Shown piece after piece: positions 44,501 through 55,503 of a stretch of 64,000 nucleotides of DNA. This DNA comes from Helicoverpa zea (taxonomy: Eukaryota; Arthropoda; Insecta; Lepidoptera; Noctuidae), in NCBI RefSeq assembly GCF_022581195.2, contig NC_061470.1:496001-560000 (forward strand), given 5' to 3'. The position numbers and the translations under genes were made by a program. Under the pieces are notes generated by a model. It saw only the letters and a list, made by a program, of their open reading frames with translations. It ran no database searches and was not told the DNA's origin. Every line of letters starts with the position of its first letter. Positions within the stretch are counted from its first letter, which is position 1.

Positions 44501-47500
44501 CATTACGGACTTAGAATTCATGTGTTGAAAGTTAGTACAAATTTTTGACTTCCATGTCGCGATTCAAAATATCCCGCCGAATCAACGGTAAAGTCATATG
44601 TCAAAATCTTGTCGAGCAGAGGGGTTAAATTGAATAGAAAAAATAAATACAATTTTAAAAAAATAAGAAATATGTAGTATAGTTTTTAAACTAATGAAAT
44701 CGCGGGTTAAATGTAAATCAAATATATAGTCTTACCTGCATTCACCCAAGTTTCATCCAAGTAATATATTGGTCGTCCTTGCTCTCGAAAAGTTTTCATG
44801 TTTTTCAAATATTTTATACGCCACAATGCTATGTCATCTCTATCGATTAACGCATTATTTCTCCTTCGTTTGACATATTTAAATTTCAAATGTTTTAGAA
44901 GTTTTTTCAGCGATGTCAGGCCCATGCTTGGTAGGGATTCATCGGTATTTACTACCTGTAATACCTTTTTTGCTGTAGGTAACTCTCCTTTTAAATAAAA
45001 GCTATGCACAATTTTTCTAGTGCACGACTTGTCGAAATCATCTATCTTTTCAATAATTGACATGCGTTTTTTGGTGCTGCAGCTGGCTTGACAGTTTCCG
45101 TTTTAGTGTATTCGTTTAGAATACGGTACACCGCCGATTTCGAAATGCCTAAAATATCGGCCGTTTTATCTTTCATCTCCTGTTTTGAAGGATATTTATC
45201 AGCAGGCCAAGATTCTTTTACGTATTTAAAGACGTTGATAATCATCAACTTCTCACTTTCACTAAAGTGCGACATTTTTCGCTTCTTCCGCGGAGAAACA
45301 AAGTCTTTGAATGGACGCGAGGTAGACGGCCCCGGTTCCATTTTCAAAAAAACTTAACAATGTAGAACCGACTAACAAGAAAACTAAATAACGATAACTT
45401 AACAGTAATTTAACAAGAAAACAAAACAAAACACAAACGTCTGCAGAAACTATTTCACTACGAACAAATTGACCGATCACTAGCGCATCACGTTATGGAA
45501 TGTCATCCGTTAAATTTTGATTTTTGAACAACAGATAAAGCGTCGAGTGGGCGTTATAGGCTTGACTCAAGGTAAAAAAAATGCTAGCATACAAATATAA
45601 ACCTTACGAAAGCACACAAAAGGTTTGTAATTCCTGTTGCCCGCGGTCGACGCTACCGTGTGAGCGGGATGCAACTTATTCACGCGTGAGAGAGGGAGAC
45701 AGGTAGAACCAGGGCAATGTACGAAATTCTTCCTGCTCGGCGACCGTGCTTTATCTATACATATAATAAATCTGTAACAAAACTGTGTCTGTACATTGAA
45801 TATATTAAAAAAATAATAATTGGGTGGGGTTTAGAAACAATAATGGAGCACAAATCCAAAAAAAAAATTCTGTCTGTTTGTCTGTATGTCTGTTTGGTTG
45901 TACACGCTAATCTTCCGAACTACTGAACGGATTTCAATGATTCTTTCTTTGTTGTATCAGTATTAGGCCTGGTCAACATATAGGCTATAATTTATCTTCG
46001 AAACTTGAAGACCTGATGCAGAACTCCAACAGACCAACAAAACTATAAGAGATACAAAAATGGTGCCATGGCAAAAATTGTTTCATGTGATTGAGCATTT
46101 TCAGCTGAGATAATAAATTTTAAGATCTGGAACACCTGATGTGGAACCCCAAGAGCCCAGCTTCTCTGTACCATATACAGGTATGACGTTTTAGCAAAAG
46201 TTGTTCAATTTGATAAGCACTTTCTATTGACGTATAAACATCGAAGATCTAAAACACCTGATGTGGAACTTCAAGAGCAATACTACACTTGAAATGTATA
46301 GAAATAAATGTTATGAAATAGGTATGGTGAATCAAAAAAAGTAATTAGTCCGTCTTTTAGATAACCTTAAAATAATGGACACGTATTTTTTCTTTTCTCC
46401 TTCTCACAAACAAATAATAACGAAGATATAACACGCTTGAATTTTGTGTTAAGTCACTGCTTAGTACAAATTTTACATAACTAGACGTGGCGTCTGTTGC
46501 GTTATATCTCATTATTATTTTGTATGTCTCTTCCAGACCTCGGGACTACAGAGTTCCGAATTTTTGGGAGGCAAACGTGGGGCCGAAGCCAACACGCTGA
46601 AGCCCTTTTGAGACAACTTTAATGAAATGGTGACACAAAACCGACAATTATCCCTTTATATCCCTTCCCTTTATTTATTTTTCTTTTGCATGCCGTAAGG
46701 TAGAATGTGTTGGAACTGTGCATAAAGGACAATGGGCACAAATATATGGGACCTGGTATACCCCACCAATAGGAATGTCATATATATCATTGGATAGGCC
46801 TTTTTATGTAGGACAAGATTTACTATAACAGCTTTGCTGAAATGTTTGTCCGTTCTGAGATATAGATCAAAAACTGTGCTAAAGTTAGAACTAAGTAATC
46901 TATTGATACCTCAAGTTTTTAAAGGAAAATCTAAGTACTAATAACTTTAAGTCTTGTAAGTACTACTGTGCCCGTTAGGATCCATAATTGTTACTATTAT
47001 GTAGCATTTCAACCTTTTATTGTACCAACTGGATGTTGGGCGTAGTGAGAAACCGCACCAATAGGAAAGTCATACATATCATTGGATAGGTCTTTTTAAC
47101 TGGAACAACATTTACTATGACAGCTTTGTTCTATTGTTCTTCCGTTCTGAGATATAGATTACAAACAATCTTAAAACTGATGCTAATCAATACTGTAATC
47201 TGATTTTCTTTCATACAAGACTTACACTTAGTAGTTCTTAGATTTTCCTTTAAAAACTTGAGTTATCAATAGATTACTTAGTTCTAACTTTTGCACAGTT
47301 TTTGATCTATATCTCAGAACGGACAAACATTTCAGCAAAGCTGTCATAGTAAATATTGTTCTACATAAAAAGGCCTATCCAATGATATATATGACATTGC
47401 TATTGGTGGGGTATACCAATCTGCCCATTGTCCTTTAACATCTCATTTTGTACCCATATTCGCTGCAAAATAAACGATTTGTTTTGATTTGATTTATACA

Positions 47501-50500
47501 CTATAGAAATGAACTCAAGGACAATCCCCGGTGGACGTCGTTAAAAAAGACAATCCCCGGTTCTGTGCTAAACTATTGCTAACTATGGAGGAAAACTAAT
47601 TGGGCTATTGTGATGGGATGTTAGTGGATGACAATGTATTAGCTAATGTAAAAATGGCAGGTGGAGACTCGCCACCTCACTTACTGGGCCCCCGGGAACC
47701 AGTCACTGAATAGCAACAAGAGGGCAACAGGGACATGAGCGGCTGAAGGGTGAGGATACCTCGGCGGACTTTAAACGCAGATTACGCGCTCCCTGTGCTT
47801 CCCATGAGGCACCTACCCTCCGAGCAGGGCTACTAATCCTGCTCCACTCTGGACGGCCAAGCCAAGCCAGAGGCGTGAGGCCTACCCCCGTCATGGTTCA
47901 CTCCGACCGGCCGGAGATGGGGGGACAGTATACTCTCCCTGGAGAACTCAGTATATATAGCCCCGCGGGGTCGCTACTCCCCGTCATCAGCCTCAGATGT
48001 CCTGCGGTGCCTATATCTCATTATTATTGTCGTTATTATCTCAAGAGCCTTTGTCCCAATTATGTTAGGGTCGACTTCCAGTCACGATGCAATTGAGTAC
48101 CAGTGTTTTACAAGGAGCGACTGCCTATCTGACCTCCATAACCCGGTTACCCGCTCAACCCAACACCCCTTGGTAAGACTCACTACCCATAACGACTGCC
48201 AAGAATGTTCAATGATAGCCGGAACCTACAGCTTAACATCCCCTCCAAATAACGGTCATTGGTATCCAAAATATACGTAGAAAGTACATACGAACTTAGA
48301 AAAGTTGCATTGGCAGGCACTTGCCAGACCTGGAATCAAAGACGCACGCTCATACTTGAGAGATTGGTTCTCTACCCACTAAACCACCACGACTTCCACT
48401 AAGTCACCACGACTTTGTCATCTATTTAATGTTTTTTTAGGTAATAATACGTGTGATATTTTTGCCCCACACAACTTAAATGCGGACTAATTAGAATCAC
48501 TACTTTTATCCCTATGGTCGCGTCTATTGCGGTTCAGTTCTCAGGGTTTTGTTTAGTCTGCTGTGCTTTTGCCGTTAAAGTACAAAAATTTAATATATGT
48601 AACACCTTTATAACATATGTTTTTAACAAATAAATTTATCTTTATCTTTATGGAACGTTTCTAATGGTTATGCGTATTCCGTTGTTTTCAAGTCAACGGG
48701 CCCTTAAAATTCAATATGAGACTATTCAGATCTTTGATTTTGCTGACCCCGTAGTCGCTGGCATAAGGGACAGGATCCCCGTACGAAGTCGCGGGCAGAA
48801 GCTAGTTAATTCATAAATTACCTTCCATATTTCATAGACTTAGCCATTTTAACTATAACATTATACTGAAAATATTATTCTCAGTGGTTAAACAATACTT
48901 TAAAAAATATAAAAATGTACTTGTAATAATAACTTTTACTTGAGGTCGAGGCTTTTTAAATGCAAAGACGCTCGACAACCGCGAGGTGTGCAGTCTCAGA
49001 GAATATTTTCTTAAAAGCGACGTGGGTATGCACCGTGATGTGGTAGCAGTGGACAGAGGACTCACCCCGCTATCGTTGGCAAATGAGAACTGGCGCAAAC
49101 CTGTGGTATTAACTACCCATGATCGCAAGGAGGTATGGCACAGCAAACAGCTACACGGACGCTTCTTCGGGGCTCTTCATGGCCCCGATGTAGACTTCAA
49201 AGCGTCCGTATCTTGGCTATGCTTCGGTGACTTATTTGGAGAAACCGAAGGGTTTGTATGTGCAATTATGGACGAAGTTATCCTTACGAATAACTACCGG
49301 AGATATATCATGAGAGACGGGACGGTTGACATATGTCGGGCATGTCACCATCCGGGTGAGTCTATCAGACATATTATTTCTGGTTGTTCTCGTTTGGCTA
49401 ACGGTGAATATTTGCACAGACATAACCAAGTGGCCAAGATCATCCACCAGCAGCTTGCTCTGCAGTAAAAACTTGTAGATCTTGAGGTACCGTACTACAA
49501 GTATGCGCACGACCCAGTTCTCGAAAACGACCATATCACGTTGTACTGGGATCGATCTATCATCACTGACAGGACTATTGCAGCCAATAAGCCTGATATA
49601 GTGGTGATAGATCGATTAGCGCGCCGCGCGATGATAGTCGATGTTGCCGTCCCGCATGACGATAACCTCGTGAAAGCTGAGAAAGAGAAACAAATAAAGT
49701 ATCTTGACTTAGCGCACGAGGTTGTCGCCATGTGGAATGTCGACACGGCTATCATTGTGCCGATTGTCGTTACGGCCAATGGTCTAATAGCCAAGAGCCT
49801 CGACCAACACCTCAGGAGGCTCTCGTTAGGCGGCTGGATCAAGGGACTGATTCAGAAGGCAGAACTCCTTGATACGGCGCGTATTGTGAGGAGGTTTCTG
49901 TCTCTGGGACCCTAACCACCGGTACCTTGGACCCTGTGCCCGATATCGGTGGCAACCTATTTTTTATATTTTTAAATGTTTTTTATTTTTATATTTAATA
50001 TTTAAAAATGTAAAATCTATGTTCAAAAATAAATAAATGACAAGAAAAACTTTTACTTGCTTCATATATCATGAATTTTACTTACCACGGGTATGCTTCG
50101 ATATCGGTACTTATTTCAGGTTAAGGAAAAAGTTAGAATTAAAGTAGTATTTACGCTTTAATCTAAAACCAAGTAGATTTTGGTTTCCTAGAATATTTTT
50201 AACCGACTTCCCAAAAAGGAGGAGGTTCTCAATTCGGCCGGTATGTTTTTTTTTCTATGTATGTACCTACATCGATTACGCCGAGGTTTATAGACCGATT
50301 TACGTGATTCTTTTTTGTTCGAAGCGAAATAGCTGCCAGTTGGTCCCATAGTCATCAGATCAGGACCTGATGATGGAAACCCTGAAAAATCAAAGGCAAC
50401 CTGCAACCTTCAACCTCAACAATAGAAATTATAACAGTTCATGTAAGTTGTAAAAATATGATTATTTTGTCAAAAACTCTGTTGTCCGTAACTTAGTAAT

Positions 50501-51873
50501 TTTGTCAGAAGTTCAGTATTCTAGTCGGAACTTTAGTTTTATTACTCGAAGATAGTTTTTTTTTTTAGGAGAAAAAGTTATTTGAACCTGCTCATATTTG
50601 TAGTTAAAATTGATATTTTTGGTTGTTTATGTTTTGGATTTTTTGTCGGTAATTCATTATAATGCTGGTAAATAAGAATAATAGTCGGCCATAGATCGCA
50701 GGAGCTTAATTTGTTTTTCGGAACCATTATTATTATCCATAGTTAATTATGAAATTACGGCTAGGTACCGTATGTTGACCAATTAGCTAAAATTCAATGC
50801 GTTAGATGGTACATTTCAACTGCAGTTTATTATTTTCCCAGAATTGATCAACTACCTAGAAAATTGATCAACTTACGAGTCCTGTTATTTTCCGGTGAAA
50901 GATACATAAATTAAAACAAGCAGACAACACTTTTATATTATAAGTGTTGCAATTTACAAAGAGTTGTGAATCTGGGAAACCATTATTTACATACTAGCCA
51001 TTTTCCTATGTTTTTACATGCATCCTATGGGAACTGCTGCCCATATTGGGATAAAATAGCCTAGTTTACTCAGGAAGAATGTAACTTTCTAACAATAAAA
51101 TAATTTTTCAAATTAGTTACACATATTTTGGATAGAAATGAAACACAAAGACCTTCTTCTCAGTGCCCTGATCTTCTCACTGAGTGGTGGAACTCCTCGG
51201 GAGGAGAGTGCTGTGCTGAACTCATAGGACTCCATGGTGCGCCTGATGCAGCTGCCACACAGACGTCCTTCAGGCACCACCTGCCAGCAAGTACACAGTA
51301 CCGACATGACACTTCTACAGTTCTTAACTAACCGAGTCCAGTACTGTCATTTACTAAAGCTAATGAACTGATTTAGTTTAACATGATTGGTTTTTAAGGA
51401 ATACTTGTGAAAGGTATCATGATCATTCATTCTTAGGTTCCACAAGTCTTCCTCCATGGTTTTATAAATGACTATGGAAGAGAGAAGTATGATCAGTGGG
51501 TTATATTAGGGATGTTATTGACAGCACCTATTCATTTAAGGTATATGTGTTTAGTTGCTAATCAAGACAAACGGAACACTTTAAGTGGTTCTGTAAGTGA
51601 AAGCTCCATAGTTAACCAATACAATTTTGTACAGGACACTGGTTCCCGCCAACACTATACTTAGGTTATGAAAAAGTTATGTCTGTCTGATGCTTCAAGT
51701 TAGTTTTTATACCGTACCTTGCTGGAGTTGAGGTGCACTAACATGGTGCGCAGCGGCACCTGCATGGGCGGAGCGCCCGCGTCGTGCTCCTCGGGTGAGA
51801 GCAGCTCGCCGCCGCCGCCGCATACACAACACGTCTCCATCTCTACCTCCAACTTCATCACTTCGGCCGCCAT
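38584..51873 (-). CDS. ZAD and C2H2 zinc-finger protein
   Basis: Minus-strand exons join in phase: 51718-51873, 51153-51280, 38911-39657, 38761-38833, 38584-38697, giving 405 residues. The ATG at 51873 opens a ZAD (zinc-finger-associated domain), the dimerisation domain of many insect zinc-finger factors: C15/C18 in ETCCVC and C60/C63 in RLCGSC. Exon 3 encodes six C2H2-like fingers, several degenerate (spacings around YQCSVCPQSFPRLADFRAH, CAQCFRTCDTPELLSAHMLRH, FVCGYDGCILRF). The seventh finger (CEHCGRT/FGSVAAMKRHARVH) is split between exons 3 and 4. The C-terminus is acidic (DEGADSPEGEDMEGEVEYL). Probably a nuclear DNA-binding regulator. The 11.5-kb intron 2 is filled with transposons; an additional exon within it cannot be excluded. 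The exon 2 donor (GTCTTT) is weak, but its phase fits. Confidence 0.82.
42347..43033. repeat. Foldback repeat inside the transposon intron
   Basis: The left part starts AACCGACTTCCCAAAAAGCG and the right part ends with the complement (TTTTTGGGATTCGGTT). The centre also pairs (CTGATGATGGAGACCAG against CTGGTCTCCATCATCAG). The family's left end recurs at 50197-50400. Confidence 0.75.
43078..43740 (+). repeat. Unclassified ~0.7-kb repeat, uninterrupted copy
   Basis: Matches 46535-48015 in the same orientation over most of its length (GGGACTACAGNNTCCGNATT, ATGGCAGGTGGAGACTCGCC, CTTACTGGGCCCCCGGGAA, CCCCGCGGGGTCGCTACTCC). It lacks the 0.8-kb insertion found in the other copy and therefore serves as an empty site. 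Confidence 0.85.
45840..46510 (+). repeat. Decayed interspersed repeat
   Basis: Begins with TCTGTCTGTTTGTCTGTATG, then CTACTGAACGGATTTCAATG, and has three spaced copies of a segment like ACACCTGATGTGGAAC. Typical of lepidopteran repeats; not assigned. Confidence 0.5.
46535..48015 (+). repeat. Unclassified repeat, copy carrying an insertion
   Basis: Second copy of the repeat at 43078-43740. It is interrupted at 46668-47495. It also has about 31 bp (CCGAAGCCAACACGCTGAAG and following) missing in the other copy. Confidence 0.85.
46668..47495. mobile_element. Foldback insertion
   Basis: Absent from the matching position in the 43-kb copy. Its core (about 46724-47445) is an imperfect palindrome: AAAGGACAATGGGC and its complement at the tips, then ATGACAT...ATTGGATAGGCCTTTTTATG and its complement, meeting near 47000-47200. 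TTTATA occurs at both junctions and may be the target duplication. Confidence 0.75.
48030..48405 (-). mobile_element. tRNA-derived SINE
   Basis: On the minus strand the head reads GTGGTTTAGTGGGTAGAGAA (A-box-like) and TTTGATTCCAGG (B-box-like), followed by a conserved body (CAGTCGTTATGGGTAGTGAG). Internal pol III promoters are the basis for the call. The body matches a widespread lepidopteran SINE type. Confidence 0.7.
48720..48808 (+). repeat. Fragment of lepidopteran interspersed repeat
   Basis: Ends with GAAGTCGCGGGCAGAAGCTA, the same 3' end as the split repeat ending at 9462. Confidence 0.6.
48963..49915 (+). pseudogene. LINE C-terminus with restriction-like endonuclease (R4/Dong-like)
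   Basis: One reading frame, interrupted only by a TAA at 49466-49468 (between LALQ and KLVDLEVPYYK). It encodes a zinc knuckle ICRACHHPGESIRHIISGC and then a restriction-enzyme-like endonuclease core, PDIVVIDRLARRAMIVDVAV with KEKQIKYLDLAHEV. This order is the C-terminal arrangement of R2/R4/Dong-type LINEs. The reverse transcriptase is absent, as in a 5'-truncated insertion. After the stop a short 3' UTR ends in AAAATAAATAAATGA near 50040. Confidence 0.8.
50197..50400 (+). repeat. Copy of the foldback repeat family
   Basis: AACCGACTTCCCAAAAAGGA through CAGATCAGGACCTGATGATG matches the left part of 42347-43033. Confidence 0.7.
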
Positions 51874-52442
51874 ATTTTAAGACATAAAACTTTACTGAAC
51901 TGTCGCATGCAATGTTTATTAACCGAGATTTAAATTGGTTTTAATTCCTTATTAAGAATACAGAACAGAAAAAAACGGGTCAAAAACAACACCGCAGCTT
52001 CGGTTTTGATTTTTGACAGTTTTCTTGTTTGACAATAATTGACAAACGCGTCACGTCAACAATTTCATAGACAATTTGACTATATTTCAAACATTCTTGA
52101 TTTTTGTTTATGTGTTCTAGACCAGCTTTTTTTTCTAAACTTTTCAAAATCCTTCTGGATTCCTGATTATAAAATTTTATGAACAGTTGGATGAGTACGT
52201 GGGCTTAGCGAATGATATTTATATGTTTCTTTTTTATGATTTGGCAGTTGACAAATGGTCATAAACAAATGAAAATCTTAAAAGCTATAAACGTTCAATA
52301 ACTGTTGTCTATGGTTATGTTTTGATTGTTTATGCTGTTTTGGGGGTTATTTTTCGTAAACGAAATAAAATCCATTTTCATCTCGCATAATTTGAACTTA
52401 TAGTGATCATTTTCAAGTGGTAGTGCTATTAAAACCTTGAAG
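51874..52442. promoter_or_regulatory. Shared divergent promoter region
   Basis: The start codons of the zinc-finger gene (minus, 51873) and SmD3 (plus, 52443) are 569 bp apart with no repeat or other gene between them, so both promoters must lie here or overlap. It is AT-rich, with no TATA box I trust. Direct TGACA words cluster at 52013-52048. Confidence 0.7.
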
Positions 52443-53809
52443 ATGTCGATTGGCGTTCCAATTAAAGTACTACACGAAGCGGAAGGCCATGTAGTGACCT
52501 GTGAAACGAACACCGGCGAAGTATATCGCGGGAAGCTTATTGAGGCTGAAGATAACATGAATTGCCAAATGACGCTCGTCACCGTGACGTATCGGGACGG
52601 GCGCGTAGCCCAGCTGGAGAATGTGTACATAAGGGGATCAAAGATCAGGTTCCTTATATTACCGGACATGTTAAAAAATGCGCCTATGTTTAAACGTCAA
52701 GGGAATAAGCCGACCGCAGGACGCGGCAAGAGTGCGATATTACGAGCACAGGGTTAGTATTATTTCATTAACGCGTATGTAAAGACCGTCTCAGTATCAA
52801 TACCACTTGTTTGATAACAAAACATTTCTCTGTTGCTATGTGAAGTGATTGGCCTCTAGTGAGCTGATACTTCTACAATCCACAGTGACTACTGACTTTT
52901 CAAATCTATGTATGAATGAACAAAGTCAGCAATTTACTATTATTTTCTTGATTTCAACTAAACAACCAACTGTATCTGACTAAAATCAACATTAAAGTAC
53001 TAGATTTTAGCAGTGACTCTTCTAAATGAGAAAATATAGATATTTATACAAACTTGATGTCTACAATCTTCAAATAGGTAACAATAAATGTTTACAAATG
53101 ACAAGTGAAATAACTACTCTTTCTAAGTCTGAAGTCAGCCCTTTGGTCACGTTGGTTCACCCTCACCGCTGCTAACCCTCAGCGGGAAGGGTCATTAGAT
53201 GATTTTTGATGTTGTTAAAAAAAAGCATTTTGGTCACAAGTTTACTCCACTAAGCACTTGCTAATAATGTAATGTCTTAATGTTCTGTGGGCACTTGGGC
53301 CCCATGGTCCTAAGGTTTCAACCCTAAATGGCTCAAATTGCTAGTGAGGTTTACTTACATCTTTGTGCCTTTTGTGGTTTTCTTTGGCTGCAGCCATTGA
53401 TTTGAAAGTTTAACATACTGACTTACCATTTTTTTTAACGACGTCAAAAATCATCAAATGACCCCTCCCGTTGTGAGTTAGCAGCGGTGAGGGTGTGTCA
53501 GACTCTTACTGACTAAAAACCGTCGTAGGCCTTTTATGTACCAGGGCCGAGGTAACTCTTTCGAACAATCCCGCAGCCCCGGCAGAATACTGACTTACCC
53601 TGGCATTTATAATATTAATAAGGATTGTTGTGCAAAGACTAGTCTGAAAGCATAACCAAGACTGAAAATAAATTTTATTGTTGTATGATAGTTGAATGTT
53701 ATTAATAATGTTGATGTGTATTCCAGCTGCCGGGCGAGGCCGGGCGGGCGGCCGAGGGGGAGGGCACCGGGGCGGCTGGCAGGGCGGGTCGGGACCATCG
53801 CGACGCTAG
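52443..53809 (+). CDS. SmD3: Small nuclear ribonucleoprotein Sm D3
   Basis: Two exons, 52443-52752 and 53727-53809, join in phase 1 and give 130 residues (human 126). The Sm fold is at residues 1-80: IGVPIKVLHEAEGHVVTCET (Sm1) and VYIRGSKIRFLILPDMLK (Sm2). The C-terminal tail is Arg/Gly-rich (AAGRGRAGGRGGG...), the part methylated on Arg in other species. It is a core ring subunit of spliceosomal U1, U2, U4 and U5 snRNPs. ATG 52443 was chosen over an upstream in-frame TTG because MSIGVPIKVL is the conserved N-terminus. The intron carries a MITE. Confidence 0.97.
53158..53495. repeat. MITE in the SmD3 intron
   Basis: 338 bp with ~60-bp imperfect inverted ends: CACCCTCACCGCTGCTAACC at the left and its complement at the right, then TCATTAGATGATTTTTGA against TCAAAAATCATCAAATGA. 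Confidence 0.85.
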
Positions 53810-54201
53810 CCTACCACACCCGTGATAACATCTGTCTAGTTATAATATATAATAAGTAGGCTACTCTAAGATATCATTATTTTTAAGTTCTAACCAATGT
53901 ACACACTTTCAAGTGGCATTGCCAAACTAGCTTCATAAATCCAAACTGTGGCCCTGTTCACTACTGTATAATTTGTGATGTTCAATTTGTGGTCATACTT
54001 TCACAGAAAGGTTAGTTTCATCCAAGTTAGTAGATAAAAACCCAGAATTGATCAGTGTTGGTTTTGGATCAGCATGCCAAATAATGGCGATATTTTATTA
54101 GTCAAATATGACTCGAGAGTATACCAATGTGGTTTTGGTAGCAAGTATGTCTTGTAAATGTGTGACAATTTTGTGATCAGACCAGTGTGTGTAAGATATG
54201 G

Positions 54202-54207
54202 AATAAA
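54202..54207 (+). terminator. SmD3 polyadenylation signal candidate
   Basis: AATAAA about 390 bp after the stop. A 9-bp perfect stem (TTGTCAGAG / CTCTGACAA, 8-base loop) follows at 54243-54268. The converging NRF-6-like gene has a minus-strand AATAAA at 55152-55157. Confidence 0.6.
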
Positions 54208-54449
54208 CTCTTATAAAGTAATATTCTTATTTATTTTACGGGTTGTCAGAGACTAGATGCTCTGACAAGTAGTAGTTCTGCCATGAGGTTACCCAGGGTT
54301 AGCCGGTCCTCTATGTAAAACACTGGTATTCAGCTGCATAGAATCTGACCCCAACATGTGCAACATGCCCTTGCTGTCAATCAGACCTTTTGAGATGAGC
54401 CTCAAACATGCTCCACAGAATGTTATTGTATGGTTTTATTTTATTTATA

Positions 54450-54530
54450 GTCATCATCATCAGCCTATCGCAGTCCACTGCTGGACATAGGCCTCTCCAA
54501 GTGCACGCCACTGAGATCGATTTTCAGCTT
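54450..54530 (+). repeat. Interspersed repeat fragment
   Basis: TCATCATCATCAGCCTATCG followed by CAGTCCACTGCTGGACATAG, a very common insect repeat tail. Confidence 0.65.
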
Positions 54531-55503
54531 ATATATTTATATATAAGTATATTTATAGTAATGAGCGAAAACATAAACAACATTTATATTACGAATAGAT
54601 TTATTGAACTGTACTATGTCATGGGAGCTGAACCTACGACAAAATAGTTCACCGCCCGGACGCACCCGCATCGCATGCGCAGGTGTGAAAACTAAGAATA
54701 TTGCAGTGATCCATTTTGTAGTATTTCCTCAAGTAACACAGTGTCAATAGTACAAATTAAATCTTAATCATAAATAATGACACACACCCTAGCTAACTCA
54801 CACCGTGGCCGGAGCCCTATCTATCTACTATCACATGGCGTCGAGGGACAAGTTATATATATTTCTGCTTACAGTCTGTATGTCCGTCGAGGCTAATTCT
54901 AGGATAGTAAAAATACATATCTATACAACTTAAGCTATGTTAATCAGTTCTACGTAACTTATAGTTACAATTCGTTCCGCGCGGACACGCGGGCACCGAG
55001 CTATGGCGACATACTCACGATGGCCTCACGTGCTCGCCGTGGTCAAGCTATCATTGCGAAAACTCTGTCAATACTTAGTTTACACTAAATGTTACAGATT
55101 TTTTCGCTCATAAATATTATTATTATTTTGTTACTCAACATTCCTTCTTTCTTTATTGACGAGAGCGACAATACTCCAATTGTAATTTACTCTCATGTAC
55201 ACACACCTAGTTAATTTAACTTAGAAGGCTCTATACCTTTGTGATTCTGCATACCTAGGCAACTGTTTCATGTACACCTAGTTTAATATTCTAATGCTAC
55301 TTTACGCTCGAATTATGTGCATATGAAGGAGAAATATTTACACTTAGATCCGAGTAGATACCACATTTTTGAAAATCTTGAGTAACCGAGAACTGCTACA
55401 TTTTGTAGTGCAGCTCGTAAACCGATCGCCGTCTAGGTCCAGCCTAGAATAATTTCCAATAGTTCGCCGTGACCGTGCAGAGTGTGGTGCTGCAGGGCGC
55501 AGG

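Larger units (their letters stand above)
40573..45347 (-). pseudogene. DDE transposase with two introns and two frameshifts
   Basis: Exons on the minus strand: 44736-45347, 41306-41485, 40573-41194. Junction phases fit (WVNAG/HTVGKVW and FECKG/TGDYHES). The N-terminal part has a helix-turn-helix (KDKTADILGISKSAVYRIL). The catalytic acids lie in YYLDETW, VVVMDNASYHS and NCELNPIELVW. Two one-base lesions are visible: one in the A run near 45070, where the frame must shift to reach the next part (MSIIEKIDD), and one near 41085, just after ASYHS, after which the expected TPVTSWNKTNIKKWL reading lies in another frame. The tail is Ser/Glu/Asp-rich. So the copy is dead although its termini are intact. 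Confidence 0.85.
40297..45751 (-). mobile_element. IS630/Tc1/mariner-type transposon with spliced transposase
   Basis: Terminal inverted repeats of about 38 bp (from AAGCACGGTCGCCGAGCAGG at 40297 and its complement ending at 45751) are flanked by TA on both sides (40295-40296, 45752-45753). The 5455 bp include secondary insertions at about 42347-43740. The catalytic D-to-E distance of about 83 residues suggests the DD82E (Sailor) group rather than Tc1 or mariner. Confidence 0.82.
39729..50893. mobile_element. Outer inverted-repeat pair around the TE nest
   Basis: The left 39729-40265 and right 50440-50893 are inverted, diverged copies. Tips read GGAAAATAACAAAACTCG on the left and the complement of CGAGTCCTGTTATTTTCC on the right, then a shared GTTGATCAATTTT...GGTAGTTGA. 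Similarity fades inward but returns in words like ACTAAAGTTNCNGACTA. They may be the two ends of one large element or two separate copies in opposite orientation. Confidence 0.6.

Noticed and set aside
48062..48280. 72-codon plus-strand frame
   Set aside because: Lies entirely within the antisense strand of a tRNA-derived SINE.
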